64,000 nt of DNA from Actinomucor elegans (taxonomy: Eukaryota > Mucoromycota > Mucoromycetes > Mucorales > Mucoraceae), in contig JAMSLZ010000010.1 of the NCBI GenBank assembly GCA_026027325.1, positions 682,001 through 746,000 on the forward strand, read 5' to 3'. The notes beneath the pieces are model-generated. The model was not told the DNA's origin. It searched no databases and saw only the letters and a list, made by a program, of their open reading frames with translations. Within the stretch, counting starts at the first letter, position 1. Each line of letters begins with the position of its first letter. Made by a program: the position numbers and the translations under genes. Shown in pieces: positions 1 to 10,994 of this stretch.

Positions 1-981
1 TATTAGAAAAGACTCATATGATAAATATATATCAGACATCTACCCAAATATCTACATCCAAGCCAGAACTACAAATCCATGGAATAAAGACAGACGAAGA
101 TCGATTATTCTTCAAAGCCATCAAGTGGTTGACATACGACGACAGCATGTGCGAAGAAGCAATCGAAGCAGCCAATATGACCATCCGTCACTTTTTAGGT
201 GTATACAAAGTTTATCTTGCCAAAAGCGTATTTGATTTGTTTTCAGACTCGACCATTGAAAGGATGATGTATCAAAGCACACAGAAAACGAGTGCACAAA
301 AGGTGCTTACCGAGTTTAGTTTGCATAGAAACCTTGTGGATGCATTGACAGAGTATGAAACGTGGCAAACACTAATGCAAGAAAAGCCAAAGGACAGGTA
401 AAAGTACTATATAAACAAACGTCCACAAAAGAACTAGATGATTAATTAGTTTAACATAGTGGAAGCTTGGATGATCTAATGAAAATTTACAAGTGGAACG
501 ATCAAGTTGAGGTGAAATTAGGTTTAGAACATGATTTCATTTTATTAATATGATCGTTATAGAAAAAGACTATATCACTGGATAATGAAATGTCTGGAAT
601 CATCGAAGGACACTGGCTTGGAGAAGGTAGCTGAACTAAACGCCCAAGTTTATGATAACTAATACAAATTGATTTTCAGACTCTAATGAAACTGCATGTA
701 TATCTAAAGCAGCGCTACGAAAGATCTATATTCCTGAAATCCTCATACGTTATCATAACTTGCTGGCATCAACTTCAAGCATTATTCCAAAGTAGGGCTC
801 TTCTATATAAATTGATCTAGTAAAAAGAAACTCACTACTGCTTTTTAGAAACAAGGAAAAATCGGAAAAGATAGGATTGCGCTTAACAGATACCGAAACT
901 GATATACTTAAAGACGTTACTTCTGCTAAAAGAATGACTGACGTTGTAAACCAACTCAGTTCAACGCTGACAGAGGTTTAA
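1..981 (+). CDS. NUP84: Nuclear pore protein Nup84/Nup107, C-terminal part (5' truncated by window edge)
   Basis: The gene enters from the left edge. I read exons ..397, 460-511, 563-626, 680-791 and 849-981; the frame is continuous to TAA at 979-981. The reading is helical and resembles the C-terminal third of Nup107/Nup84, the scaffold nucleoporin of the Y-shaped (Nup84/Nup107-160) complex on both faces of the nuclear pore. Matching landmarks are the stretch EAANMTIRHFLGVYKVYLAK, which parallels human EQANMMARFL..KHEAAKEVF, the EYETWQTLMQ helix after it, and a later ALRKIYIPEILIRYHNLLAS segment equivalent to the [20 protein letters not shown] helix. The bases TATTAG at 1-6 could be an intron 3' splice site, so the first in-window exon may begin at 7; otherwise it runs in from outside. 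It converges on the WrbA-like gene with 150 bp between stop codons. The family call rests on remembered similarity, not an alignment. Confidence 0.8.
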
Positions 982-1131
982 GTCAATAATAAAACTATAC
1001 AGTATAGACCTTTTTTTTTCCGTTAAAAGTTGGCGTGTTATTAGATGACAATAAACAATTGAGTAAAGATCTTGTATTATATATAACAATAATGACATTT
1101 TAATAGCAATAAATAATCAGGATCCGGAACA

Positions 1132-2038
1132 TTATTGTTTTCCTTCAGTAGCAAAAGCGTTCTTTCCCTTGACATAAGCTCTAATAATCTCACCAAAATT
1201 CTTTCCTTGATAATGAGCAATAGCTAATTCCTTTTCAGTCACTTCTCTTGATCCATCACCAGCAGCAATAGCGCCAGCGCCATAAGCAGAGCCACCAACG
1301 ACCTCATTCACGTTATTTAATGAACCAGCCAAAGCAGGAGGGTAGCCAAGAGGAACATAGGTCATACCTTGATGAACAAAGTAGGGAATAGTAGTTAAAG
1401 CTGTAGTTTCTTGGCCACCGTGCTATCAAATAAGGTGTTATACAAACTAGGCTAATGCTATATCACAAGATGGGTAGGAGTGCTTACCTGAGAACCAGTA
1501 CTGAAGAAAGTACCAGCAAACTTTCCTTGCAAAGTACCTTTAGCAAACTGAGAACCAGTAGCATCTAAAAGACTACACAAAGGCTCTTCAGACAATTGCA
1601 CATATATATATATATATATATATCAATGAAGCACGAAAACTTACCCTTTGACTTGACTAGGCATAGTGCCAAATCTAAGTGTATTTCACATCAATCTCTC
1701 TGGATTTACGTTTTCATCACAATCCAAACTTACCTGGTGGGGAAACCAAAGATGATACCATCGGCATCATTCAGCTGTTCAGGCTTGATGATAGGCAAAT
1801 CAGGCTTGGGTGGTGCGTGGATGTTCTTGAGTACACTTTCGGGAAGTGTTTCCTGCACTGTTTTTCTGATGATGAGCTTACTCTGTAACTAATTTGCCGC
1901 AAAGCCCGTCATCGACTTACCTTGGAACATCTTTGTAGCAACACCAGTGGACTCCAATCCTTTTTGTACTTCCACAGCTAACTTATGGACATGATGATAT
2001 ACAGTATAAATTACAACATAAACCTTGGCTTGAGTCAT
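1132..2038 (-). CDS. WrbA-like NAD(P)H:quinone oxidoreductase (flavodoxin-like fold)
   Basis: Five exons on the minus strand: 1921-2038, 1734-1857, 1645-1674, 1488-1572 and 1132-1422, giving 215 residues. The protein is an FMN-binding flavodoxin-like quinone reductase (WrbA, yeast Pst2/Ycp4, S. pombe Obr1) that reduces quinones by two electrons and limits oxidative stress. Visible family marks are the N-terminal beta strand and phosphate-loop region (VYVVIYTVYHHVHKLA), the block IIFGFPTRFGTMPSQVK, the stretch GKFAGTFFSTGSQHGGQETT, and MTYVPLGYPP before the C-terminal helix AIAHYQGKNFGEI. The start at 2038 (MTQAKVYV) is chosen over the upstream in-frame ATG at 2077 because it begins directly at the fold. 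Exon 3 is only 30 nt and could be missed by gene finders. An 18-bp TA run lies in the intron between exons 3 and 4. Confidence 0.93.
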
Positions 2039-2077
2039 TTTTGGAGAGTCTATTTTAGGTGAAAGTGGGCCCCTCAA

Positions 2078-3112
2078 TATAGATGAACGAAGCGTTTTAT
2101 ATCAATACATTAGTCAATCATTTGTAAGAAGGCCGTCACGCTGATTAACTATTATGCTAAGTTTCACATTCTCCATCGCTTCCGTGAGGCTTGTTCCTCG
2201 CATTACACACGTAGTTTTAGTTTTTGTATCATCATATAGTAGCCTTACCAGTGCAGTGAAAGTATCTTCCAATTCATCGTACTAATTCATGTTTAATAGG
2301 ATAATTTAAAGTATAGATGTATTGCCTTTTGAAAAAAAAAAAAAAGTGCGTGGAAAAAGTTGATGAATTTTGATTACATTCTTGCCATTCTTTCCTCTTT
2401 CACTCTGTAACCATATCTAAAAATAATCGACCCGTAATACCATAGGTATCCAATTGATCCTGGGTGATCGCCCTTTTATCATATCAAAGTTACAACAAAA
2501 AAAAAAGGTGTACGGCTTATTTCTGGGGCTAGATGATTTCGTCGTGTCATTTTAGATAAGTTGGCTTTTTAGTACCTGTCAATATAAAACCAATGGGTAG
2601 TTTCATGTGTGTTTGCTTACAAAAAAAAAAAAAAACTGTACCGATTAGGTTACACTGTTTTTAAATGAATAACCGAGAATAATGCGCCTCAAATTTACCC
2701 AACATAAGCAACACGAAAAATTTAGGTTGAATGATGACAGTTGCTTAAAGGGTTACTCTCAATATACCTCATTATGAAATTAAGGCTCTTTGTATTATAT
2801 AAAATAGTTTTAAGGTGGGTCAAAAATTAACCAAACGAGTACTTTTTATTTCAAGCTTTCGAGTAATTTTAAAAAACCCCACAATTTTTTATAGCAGTTG
2901 CATAGCTTAAGAAACTGGCAGCTTCAATTCTTTCTAGTTATACGACCCAAAAAGACACTTTAGACCGCCCTCTAAATAGATTATATAAAGCACATATAGT
3001 AGTTAGATGTCCCTTTCAATCAATTCTGATTTTCAAATAAAATACAGTTTCAAAAAAAAAAACTACTCGCTTTTGCACACTTTTTAAAGAACATTATAAA
3101 ACTCAATCAACT
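2078..3112. other. Intergenic DNA with several A/T tracts, no gene seen
   Basis: AT-rich spacer with runs of 12-15 A near 2331, 2497 and 2621. It may include the outer end of the transposon remnant that follows: around 2813 the phrase GGTGGGTCAAAAATTAACC resembles the terminal inverted repeat style of Tc1-like elements, but I found no matching right end. Otherwise nothing recognisable. Confidence 0.5.
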
Positions 3113-3530
3113 ATGACACTTTCAGATATCATGGACAGAAAGAATAGAAAAGGGAAGCAACTTGGTGATTTCACTTGCAATATAATTTGCGGTTTAGTCA
3201 TTAAGACTAAATGGAAACAAGTTGAGATTTCAAAAGAATTTGACATTCCAACTTCAATTGTTAATCGCGTAGTAATCAACTACCGTAAATACAGTTGGAA
3301 AATTGCTCAGTTTCATTCAGGAAGGCCTAAAAAAACTCACCCCTCGAGACATGCGTGTAGTTGAATATGTGATTTGAAAGAATCTTTACGCTTCATACGG
3401 GGTTCACCAACAAGCGCTAGCCAAAGCAATAGGCAGAAAAATTAATTTGCTTACTACCATCAATGCACTCAACGAAAAAGGGCTGAAGTCATACAGACCC
3501 GCTAAGGAATCTTGTCTTAGCTACAATATG
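3113..3530 (+). pseudogene. Tc1/mariner-type transposase remnant, N-terminal HTH part
   Basis: Frame 3113-3364 reads as a helix-turn-helix DNA-binding region (stretch WKQVEISKEFDIPTSIVNRV) followed by a GRPKK linker, as in Tc1/Tc3-type transposases that cut and paste DNA. At the A-run after GRPKK the frame shifts. The continuing frame reads LTPRDMRVVEYVI, then a TGA, then a second HTH-like stretch (YGVHQQALAKAIGRKI) and LNEKGLKSYRPAKES. The shift, the internal stop and the missing DDE catalytic half mean it is dead. After about 3530 the reading changes to a different transposase type, so this is a fragment. Confidence 0.7.
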
Positions 3531-3599
3531 TAGCTGACGCACGATTTAATCAAATAAATAGATGACCAGATTCAGCCTGTGCAGATGATGGGTTAGTTC

Positions 3600-4567
3600 T
3601 AGATAATTGTCGATGAAGAAGGGAAAGATGCTATGGGTCAGAAGGAAGAGGTGCATCTTCATCATCTAATCACATTAACTCGCATCAGACTATACTATGA
3701 GCCACAGGGGTCAGAACAAAGCTCAGTCGATGAGAGCTTGGACATTAAAATGAAAGAAGTTGCAGCCATAACGAAAAAAATAATAATAATGCACTACAAT
3801 AGATATTCCAATGAACAAAAACCACTTTTCGTCCACTACAAAAAGTTATTTAACGCTGCCGAATCTGGTAAGTTAGCTGAATGCACAGCACAAATATAGG
3901 CCAACAAACTCAAAGAGGGTAAAGACTGGAACGTTTTGGAAAGGAAAATTAGACTGGAACGTTTTGGAAAGGAAAATTAGACTGGAATTTCAGCTTGATG
4001 AGAAACACAGAATCCACCTTATTAATTTCTATGACGATCACCCACAGACTCGGGTTATCAGCGCAGTTACATCTCTTATTAAGAAATGTGAGGATTTTAA
4101 TTAAAAGAGACAAATGTTGAAATATGAGTATGATCTTTTCTTTAAAAAAGTAACCACTTATCTATCACTCAACTAAAATTGCAAATTGTATAGCGTGGGT
4201 TGAGAAGTAGAGTAAGACAGATACGAATTATATTGAAAACTATGTTTTTGTTGATGAATCAGGATTTAACATCAACATAAGACCACTAAGTGGATAGGTT
4301 TTGAAAAGTATATCAGTTATTGTAATTACTCTTTCCAACAAGGCAGTATCACACAATCTTAGACGCCATTTTGACATCAATGGAGCTCAAAAAAAACCTA
4401 CCCCTAAAGGTACATTTAGATTAATTATATATGTCTGGGAGATGGTGGACCTCTCGCATTTGTATGTTATACATCGCGGCCATGTTTCGCTGGTCCCTCA
4501 CTGCACGGATATCTCATTTCTTTTGGAGCTATTAGGGAGGCATTATCTCTGCATGTGGCTGGGATAG
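3600..4567 (+). pseudogene. Second DDE transposase remnant of Mucorales type, broken in several frames
   Basis: Pieces of one protein appear in successive frames: EVAAITKKIIIMHYNRYS, then FQLDEKHRIHLINFYDDHPQ, then YVFVDESGFNINIRPLSG, then KAVSHNLRRHFDINGAQ. VFVDESGFN is the first catalytic-aspartate strand of the DDE endonuclease common in mucoralean transposons (established for the family; remembered, not searched). Stops and frameshifts separate the pieces, including a 28-bp tandem duplication at 3924-3979. The final catalytic acid and the 3' end are not visible, and the remnant ends against a 28-nt T tract. It directly abuts the Tc1-like fragment upstream, suggesting insertion or fusion of two elements before decay. 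Confidence 0.65.
3924..3979 (+). repeat. Perfect 28-bp tandem duplication inside the transposase remnant
   Basis: Two identical 28-bp units beginning GACTGGAACGTTTTGG lie head to tail at 3924-3951 and 3952-3979, followed by the first eight bases of a third unit. The unit is not a multiple of three, so the duplication itself shifts the reading frame. Confidence 0.95.
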
Positions 4568-4595
4568 CATTTCTATTTAAATGAGTGAACACTAG

Positions 4596-4598
<3 letters not shown>

Positions 4599-4626
<28 letters not shown>
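4599..4626. repeat. 28-nt T homopolymer
   Basis: Uninterrupted T run immediately 3' of the decayed transposase. It may be a retroelement tail in minus orientation or replication slippage; nothing else supports either. Confidence 0.9.
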
Positions 4627-4629
<3 letters not shown>

Positions 4630-5820
4630 TATAGCAAATCTTATCTATAGGCTTGCAATCTGACTTTCTTATGTTCTAGTCAATCGACATATTTCTGTAA
4701 GCCCTTGGCGTGACTAATTTCAAGGCATCCACATTCATGATTATAACGATGTAATTGAAAGCGCCATTAATTTTTTTCACAAATTCAAATAAACAATCGT
4801 TTGATTATCAATACTCTTTAGCTAGTTTTTTTTTTAGAGATTAGGCTATCACTGCGGGAAAGTCAATTCCAATACAATTAGATGAAGATTTGTTGATGCA
4901 GTTCCATTGATAAATGTTTTTACATAATTTCCGTATTAGAATGATATCTGTATCAAATTCAATAGTTTCTATGAAATTTGGCTCCCACAAAAGATAGTTT
5001 AGTTAAACATCACTTGCGATAAGCATATAGTGCCTATATAAAATATATTCTGACTAAATAACGGATCTAATAGATGTATTAACTTAATTCAAACATATAC
5101 GACTAACCAGATATGACATATTTACTGAGGGATTAATAGAGCTTAGGCTCAATAATTTGTACGAAGCTTATGTAATATGACTATTGGTTGCAATTTAGTC
5201 CAATAAATAATTTAAAAGTTGCAAATGCTTCGTTCTGAACTTGCAATATTAATTAGACGGCATTTGACCAAAATTAATAGAAAAATCTAAAGAGTTTAGG
5301 TATCTTAAGTAGCAAAAAAGGGATAGTAAGAATGGAATCACGTAGAACGTGAGGTTGTATTTTATTATACAAGTTAAAAAGAAAGGCCAGGAAACTTTTG
5401 TTGCACAGATTGCAGTCTATTAAATACTACATGATTGACTACCAAAACGGTTTGTTAGATATCCTATTGCACCATAGATACAATCAAGGCACTAAGTAAA
5501 TAAAATGATAAGTAGATTATACCGCGGAAGCCATCAAATTATAATGACATGTGGAGATAAATTCGTTGAAGCGCTCTAATACCTGCATATGTCAGTGCGT
5601 GATTGTTGAAGGTCCTAGTATTAAAAATAGTATCTTCTTTTACGTGAATTGATTGAAATTCAAAGGTTTTTCTTGTCTGATCGTTAATCTGTTAGCAGAT
5701 ACGATTTTGTTATATGGTTGGCATAAATTGTTTGTTCGGAGTTGGTGCGTGTTTCACTTTAATGAATATTTGCAGCTTGAACAATGAAATCGATTCTTTT
5801 AATCTCTACTTTCTTTGTAC
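4627..5820. other. Gene-free AT-rich spacer
   Basis: No reading frame of note. The last 100 bases, approaching the inverted-repeat arm, are still weakly similar to the sequence beyond the other arm (shared words such as GAATATTTG and ACTTTCTTT), so the original duplicated unit was probably longer than the well-conserved core. Confidence 0.4.
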
Positions 5821-6659
5821 TAAACAGGCTTGAGTATAGCTGAGCTTGAGAGATAGCTCTATTATTCTGTATTTATACAGTTAGTGTATTCATGGCAAAT
5901 ACACATACACAGAAATCGTTCTAGTTTTGGTTATTATTCGAAACAGTTGAATGCATACATTAACTATAAGTATTTTTAAAATTACTTTATACGGTTCTCA
6001 AATGTCTAGCTAATCCTTATCCATTATCAGTAGCATGTTATTGCTTCTTATCACCAGTCCAATAGAAGAAAGGTATGTAAAACTGAGCTAGATAGCTCAC
6101 CTTATCTCTAGATTAATCGTTATCAATAGAACCATCTTCATATCTGTTTGTTTCAATAGAACAAAGGTAAATTGCAAATTTAGAAACTTTGAACATATTG
6201 CTAATCATTAGTTTGCTTATAGTACTGCCATATCTGTTTCTCTAGAATCATAGGGATTATGTTCTTTTGGAAGAACCAGATACAGGCTGAATAAAGGCTT
6301 ACTAACCAATGACGGACAATAGCACGTATCTACCATCAACAAGTCAAAAGTTTGAAAGAGCACGTCGAGTTTATAGTCCTCAGAATGTATTATTAGTCAA
6401 GAAACTATGTTTTGAACGCATATGTACATACATGTGTACATAGATTATGCTATTAGTCAAAAATGCCATAATATTATTAGTTTATATAGCACTGCATGAG
6501 AAGTTGACATTATTGCATTACATTAATTAAATCAATGAAACTGTATGAAAACGATATTTTCTTTCATCTATCAATGAAGACCAATCTAACTCTCCGATTT
6601 TTATTAATAAATAATCGAAACCTGCGCAGTTTCGTTGAATTCACTGATGGAAAAAGTGG
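5821..6659 (+). repeat. Left arm of an 839-bp near-identical inverted repeat
   Basis: The block from TAAACAGGCTTGAGTATAGC to GATGGAAAAAGTGG recurs in reverse complement at 15184-16022 with exactly the same length and, by eye, only about eight base differences, all transitions and mostly in the last 140 bp. It contains short palindromic words (TATGTACATACATGTGTACA region near 6421) and a meaningless short frame starting MKLYENDIFFHL shared by both copies. It has no TG..CA ends and no clear target-site duplication, so I do not call it an LTR. Confidence 0.95.
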
Positions 6660-7497
6660 GACCAACAGATACTTTTTCCCTAATGTGTGTATCATAACTC
6701 CGTTTACATATTCGCCAATCAATCAATTTTCCACTGTACTAGGCCCATTGCATAGCCATATTTCATAATGCAAATTTGTTTCTTACACTCTAACCTATAT
6801 ATACGCATGTATATTTTTTCACCTGCATAACTTCGTAATGAAATCTTTTACCATGCATATCCATTTGTGAATTCTATTACGATTGGCTACAGTCGATATA
6901 ATATTACTTGAAAGGCAATGCAATGTACTAACCAATTTTATTCTGAATTTTTATATATATCATTACTGCGCAATGTATAAAGTGTTTTATGTTTATTCAT
7001 TTAACTGCTACATAGAATTAATTACGTTGTGTTCTTCCGAAACATACAATTCATGTCCAATAGAAAAAGATTGTATTCATGAAGGATTGATAAATCAAAG
7101 CTCCTCATTTTAGGCATGAGGATATTATTCAGATGAAACTATTAGCTACCGCAGAGCAATAATAAGGTGAACAAATGCTCTCAACCACTGTCTTACGGAT
7201 AACTTTATTTTGTGTTGGTACCAAATTTATAACGTTTCTTAACTTTAAAGCTTCCTAACTCCAAAGTGATTTTGAAGTTTCACAAATGTTTCGAGTCAGG
7301 TACAATCATCGACCAGATTTTGAGCCTAGATGACTTTTTGGCCATAAAGAACACAACACTATGCTTTTATTTGAAGCCCAAATAACGTTGTTTTTAAAAA
7401 CAAACTAAGCATTTTATCAAGCAAAAAGCGCTTGCTTAATTGAATGTTGTTGTTTAACCTATGTGTATGAGATGATGTAACCAAGTAGATTTGAAGT

Positions 7498-7578
7498 TTC
7501 AGTCGATGCAGTAACTCATTTTAAAGATGAAGTACTAATCAGCGGCAACATTAGACCGAGATTATCCCACAGATCCAG
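7498..7578 (-). repeat. Dispersed intergenic repeat copy (minus orientation)
   Basis: Reads GATGCAGTAACTCATTTTAA ... GTACTAATCAG ... ACATTAGACCGAGAT, the order expected of the reverse orientation of the family described in the findings. It forms a head-to-head pair with the next copy. Confidence 0.55.
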
Positions 7579-7624
7579 ATATAATTTCTAGCTCTTCAAC
7601 TTGTAAAGTACTGATCAACACTTG

Positions 7625-7695
7625 ATCTTTCAGTCAATTTCGGTTTAATATCACATCTGATTCATATTCCATGTTTAAAATATGTGCATCTAATG
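7625..7695 (+). repeat. Dispersed intergenic repeat copy (plus orientation)
   Basis: Reads CAATTTCGGTTTAATATCAC, ATCTGATTCATATTCCATG and GTGCATCTAATGAAAG, the plus-orientation order of the family. About 47 bp from the inverted copy to its left. Confidence 0.6.
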
Positions 7696-9129
7696 AAAGT
7701 AATTAAATCTAGTTTGATGCATTCATTGAATTCGATAGTTTCGAAACAATTTATAAAGTTCTACAATAATCAAACTTAATGGCGATTATTCCTTCCCTCT
7801 GCTTCATATACAAAGAGCTCGAGCATGCTTGATATAGTGGTGCGGTGGAACGGTATCACTAATAAATCAAACTAAATAATATGTCCAAATCGAATAGTAT
7901 CACTAAACCGAGAATTGAAACTAGGTATTCAAGTCAATCTCTAGAGAAAGATGGTACTACTATTACTCCTGCGTGACCAACCATTTATGCTTTTCAGGGA
8001 CCTGTCATCATGGTAGTTCCCAGATAGGTTTCGTCCACTACGTTTGACAAAGGTCCAGAATAATGCGTGTTGAGTAGTTTTTCAAAATCATACCCAAAAG
8101 CACTTTTTTTTATACAAGTTACTAAACGCGCTCAAGCCATATATTTTTTGAAACTATCTTTTTTTTTTTTTGGTCTAAGTAAAATTGAGTATGCTATTCT
8201 CCAAGCTTTTACAGGCACTTTCCGCGGAAAATTTTTGAATTGGAGGGGCGATCGAAAGATCCACCTTGCTGTAGGTATTTGTCATCCGCTCGTGCATTGA
8301 CGCTTATTCAATTGTATAGCGGTAGCATCGATCTGCCTCTCTTTAAAATCTTTTGTAGGTAAAGTGTGTTTCATAAAGACGATGAATTATTCATCAGAGA
8401 TTAGAAAAAATAAAATAAAATAAAAAAATAAATTGCGTAAATAAAGAGACGTTTAATGTAGTGCAATATGGTGTACGAAATTTAAAGATACATGCAGTAG
8501 TTTGCTTTAGCTTGTATATATTCAACATGTACTCTTACTGCACTGTATTTCAAGACCAGTTTAATTCTCTATAATAGGATATAGGCAGTTTAAGGGCCAT
8601 TTCTTAGGTAATGGCTCCGTTTGTTCTCAGAATATGAGCAACTGGTTTAAGAGCGCGTCATGGATCAAAGAAGTAGATCGATGGCAGGAAACGCATATTC
8701 AGCTTAAATAAAAGTTGTTCAGTATCCTCAATTTCAGTTGTTTACTGATGATATATTATATCCAAGACCCTGTTCATATCCTAATACACAGTGTCGGTTG
8801 TGTCACCACGTTCTTTTCAGGTTCACAAGGAAAATTTTTTAGCGGGTCGCAAGATATCAGCAGGCTTTTTTTTTACTGGTTTCACTTCTTCTTTTTTACA
8901 AGCTGTTCGGTCCATTCCTCGGGAATGGAGATTCAATAGCAAGTCGGGTTACTTTTGGAGCGAGATCAACCAAGTAAAAATAGATTTATGCGTATGTACA
9001 ACGTATATTTTTTTTCTTTTTTAAAAGGGAATAATTAGTTTTTTTTTTTATTATACAAAAAAAGTAGTAGAAGGGAATTAATAAGGATAATAATACATTA
9101 AGCTAGTAAGTAGTAAAAAAAAAAGTGAC

Positions 9130-10604
9130 TTAGGAAGAGTTGGAAATAGCATAACTCTTTTCATGTTCGACCTTCATGTCCTTTTCACCACTTTCAATAG
9201 TTTCAATTTGGCCACCGACCATGACTTCGGGGTTATGACCGTCAATCAAGTTATCAACGTGTTCAACTGTAACATCCGAGACCTTGAAACAGACAATGTA
9301 GGCCAAAATCAAACCAACACCTTCAATAGCCAAGTTGATATAGATTTGGGTCATGAAAGGGGTATGAATAGCATCCACTTGAGCAGCAATGGCAGCAAAG
9401 GCGTTTTGGATTGTCTTGTAGAAACCACCGTAACGGGCAGCACGTTCAGTGTCATTGGTCATTGTACCGAGCAACCAGTAAATAAAACCTTGATAGATGG
9501 CGTCGACAAAACCAAAGACAGCATAAAGAATAATGTAGCCAGCGTAGCCAGGTGTCTCAACATCGACTTGAACATAGCCTACTTCATGGACACTTTCATA
9601 AGAGAATTTCTTTTGAACAAAGATAGCACCGATCCAAGAGGCGACCAAGACCAACAAGATAAAGGTGTTACCGAGGATAGCACGCCATCTACGGTTGCCG
9701 AGTCTGCTCCAATCGAGCAACCAACCAAAGACGCCAGCACCAATGATTTGACAAAGCCAGTAAATCAAGTTATTTAAAGAACGAGCACGCAGATCGAAGA
9801 ATCCACCACCGTTGTAGACTTGGAATTGGTAGGTATAAAACCAATTTGAACCAGCAAAGAGAGGAATCAAGCAAATCATCTTCCAATCCTTGAAGAGCTT
9901 CACGATCTCGATACATTCACGCTTCCAGTTGGAAAACTTGTGAAGAGAAACAGGAGATCCATTGGAACGAATGACTTTGTGAGAAGGTAAAAGAGCAAGA
10001 GACAAGAAAGAGCCAAAGCCCATGATACACATGAAGCCAATATAAGTGCCGATCTCTACAGTGTTTTTACTGTTGTTCCAGTTACTGCCAAGAGGAATAG
10101 CAGCACCAACAGTAGCGCCAAGGTTAAAGACCATCCAAAAGATGGAAAAGGCTTTACCCTTATCTTTTTCATCAGGGTAAGACATCATGATACCGGCTTG
10201 GGCAGTCCACAAGAAACCAGCACCAATACCTAAAATGGCACCAGTAGCAATAGTGAAAGCAGGGTTAGGTGTAAGATAAGAACCGACATACAGAACATAA
10301 GCAAGACCAGCAGGCAACAGAACACGATGACCAAAGATATTGTAACTATAGAAAATATGTACATATTAGTACGGAATACTAACTTGTGTTCAATGACTTA
10401 CACAGGTGCACCAATTAAGGAACAAACAGTAAATGTAACAGCCAAAGCTGTGTTCGCATCGTTGGTAACCTTAGGATCAGCTTGACCAGCACCACCCATA
10501 CCGTTCAAGGCATTGAACATACCAGGACAGCAGAAGCAGATGAAGCCTACCAAAAATACTTGAAAATTTGGGTCACTATAACGAAAAGGTAATTTGATTC
10601 CCAT
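9130..10604 (-). CDS. UNC93-type major facilitator membrane transporter
   Basis: Two exons, 10402-10604 and 9130-10345, give 472 residues. The protein is a polytopic membrane protein of the UNC93/DUF895 branch of the major facilitator superfamily, with roughly eleven or twelve hydrophobic segments, starting with FQVFLVGFICFCCPGMFNAL. Family marks seen are the N-terminal FNALNGMGGAG, the GAGFLWTAQAGIMMSYPDE loop after TM4, GRAFS-like GKAFSIFWMVFNLGA, and WLLGTMTNDTERAARYGGFY in the second half. Substrate is unknown; yeast and plant relatives have been linked to ion and stress physiology, but none of that is visible here. The hydrophilic tail ends in a charged stretch. Start MGIKLPFRY is the only ATG before TM1, with a TATA-like box about 65 nt upstream. 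It lies downstream of SYO1 in the same orientation, with 390 bp between them. Confidence 0.9.
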
Positions 10605-10667
10605 GTGAAATAAATATAGTTTAAAGAAGAAAAAAAAAAAAAAAACGACGGAAATTTGAGCTGCACA

Positions 10668-10675
10668 AATTTATA
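10668..10675 (-). promoter_or_regulatory. TATA-like box of the UNC93-type transporter gene
   Basis: The minus strand reads GATATAAATTTG about 65 nt upstream of the ATG at 10604. Four other genes in this window show a TATA element at a similar distance. Confidence 0.45.
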
Positions 10676-10994
10676 TCAAATAAACCGAAGGCTGAGCTTG
10701 AATAGTAATATAAAAGGGTCTTCCTGGTGATACGTAAGGTTTCATAGAACATGTCGCGTTCCCACGAAAAAAGATTATGTGATTCCTTCAAGGGACAAAC
10801 CCTTATTTTCCAATGAACCCTTATTCACTAAACCCTGTCCTATTTGTATCTTTAAAGATGTATACACAAGATTCATAGTCTGTTTTCTTTTTTTTTAGCG
10901 TCTTGTCTTTTGCCTTTTGCCTTTTGCGATTTCCTCGGAAACATCATGATTGGTTTAATTCAAAAGGGGGCCCAGCTCTTTCAGTGGAGTCTAT

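Larger units (their letters stand above)
6660..9129. other. Gene-free spacer upstream of the transporter 3' end
   Basis: AT-rich DNA without a convincing gene. It holds two head-to-head copies of the dispersed repeat (7498-7695) and pyrimidine-rich tracts near 8158 and 8867. Reading frames at 6883-7113, 8067-8300 and 8715-9024 lack any recognisable protein character. Confidence 0.5.

Noticed and set aside
9163..9777. 204-codon plus-strand frame
   Set aside because: Antisense shadow of the transporter exon.
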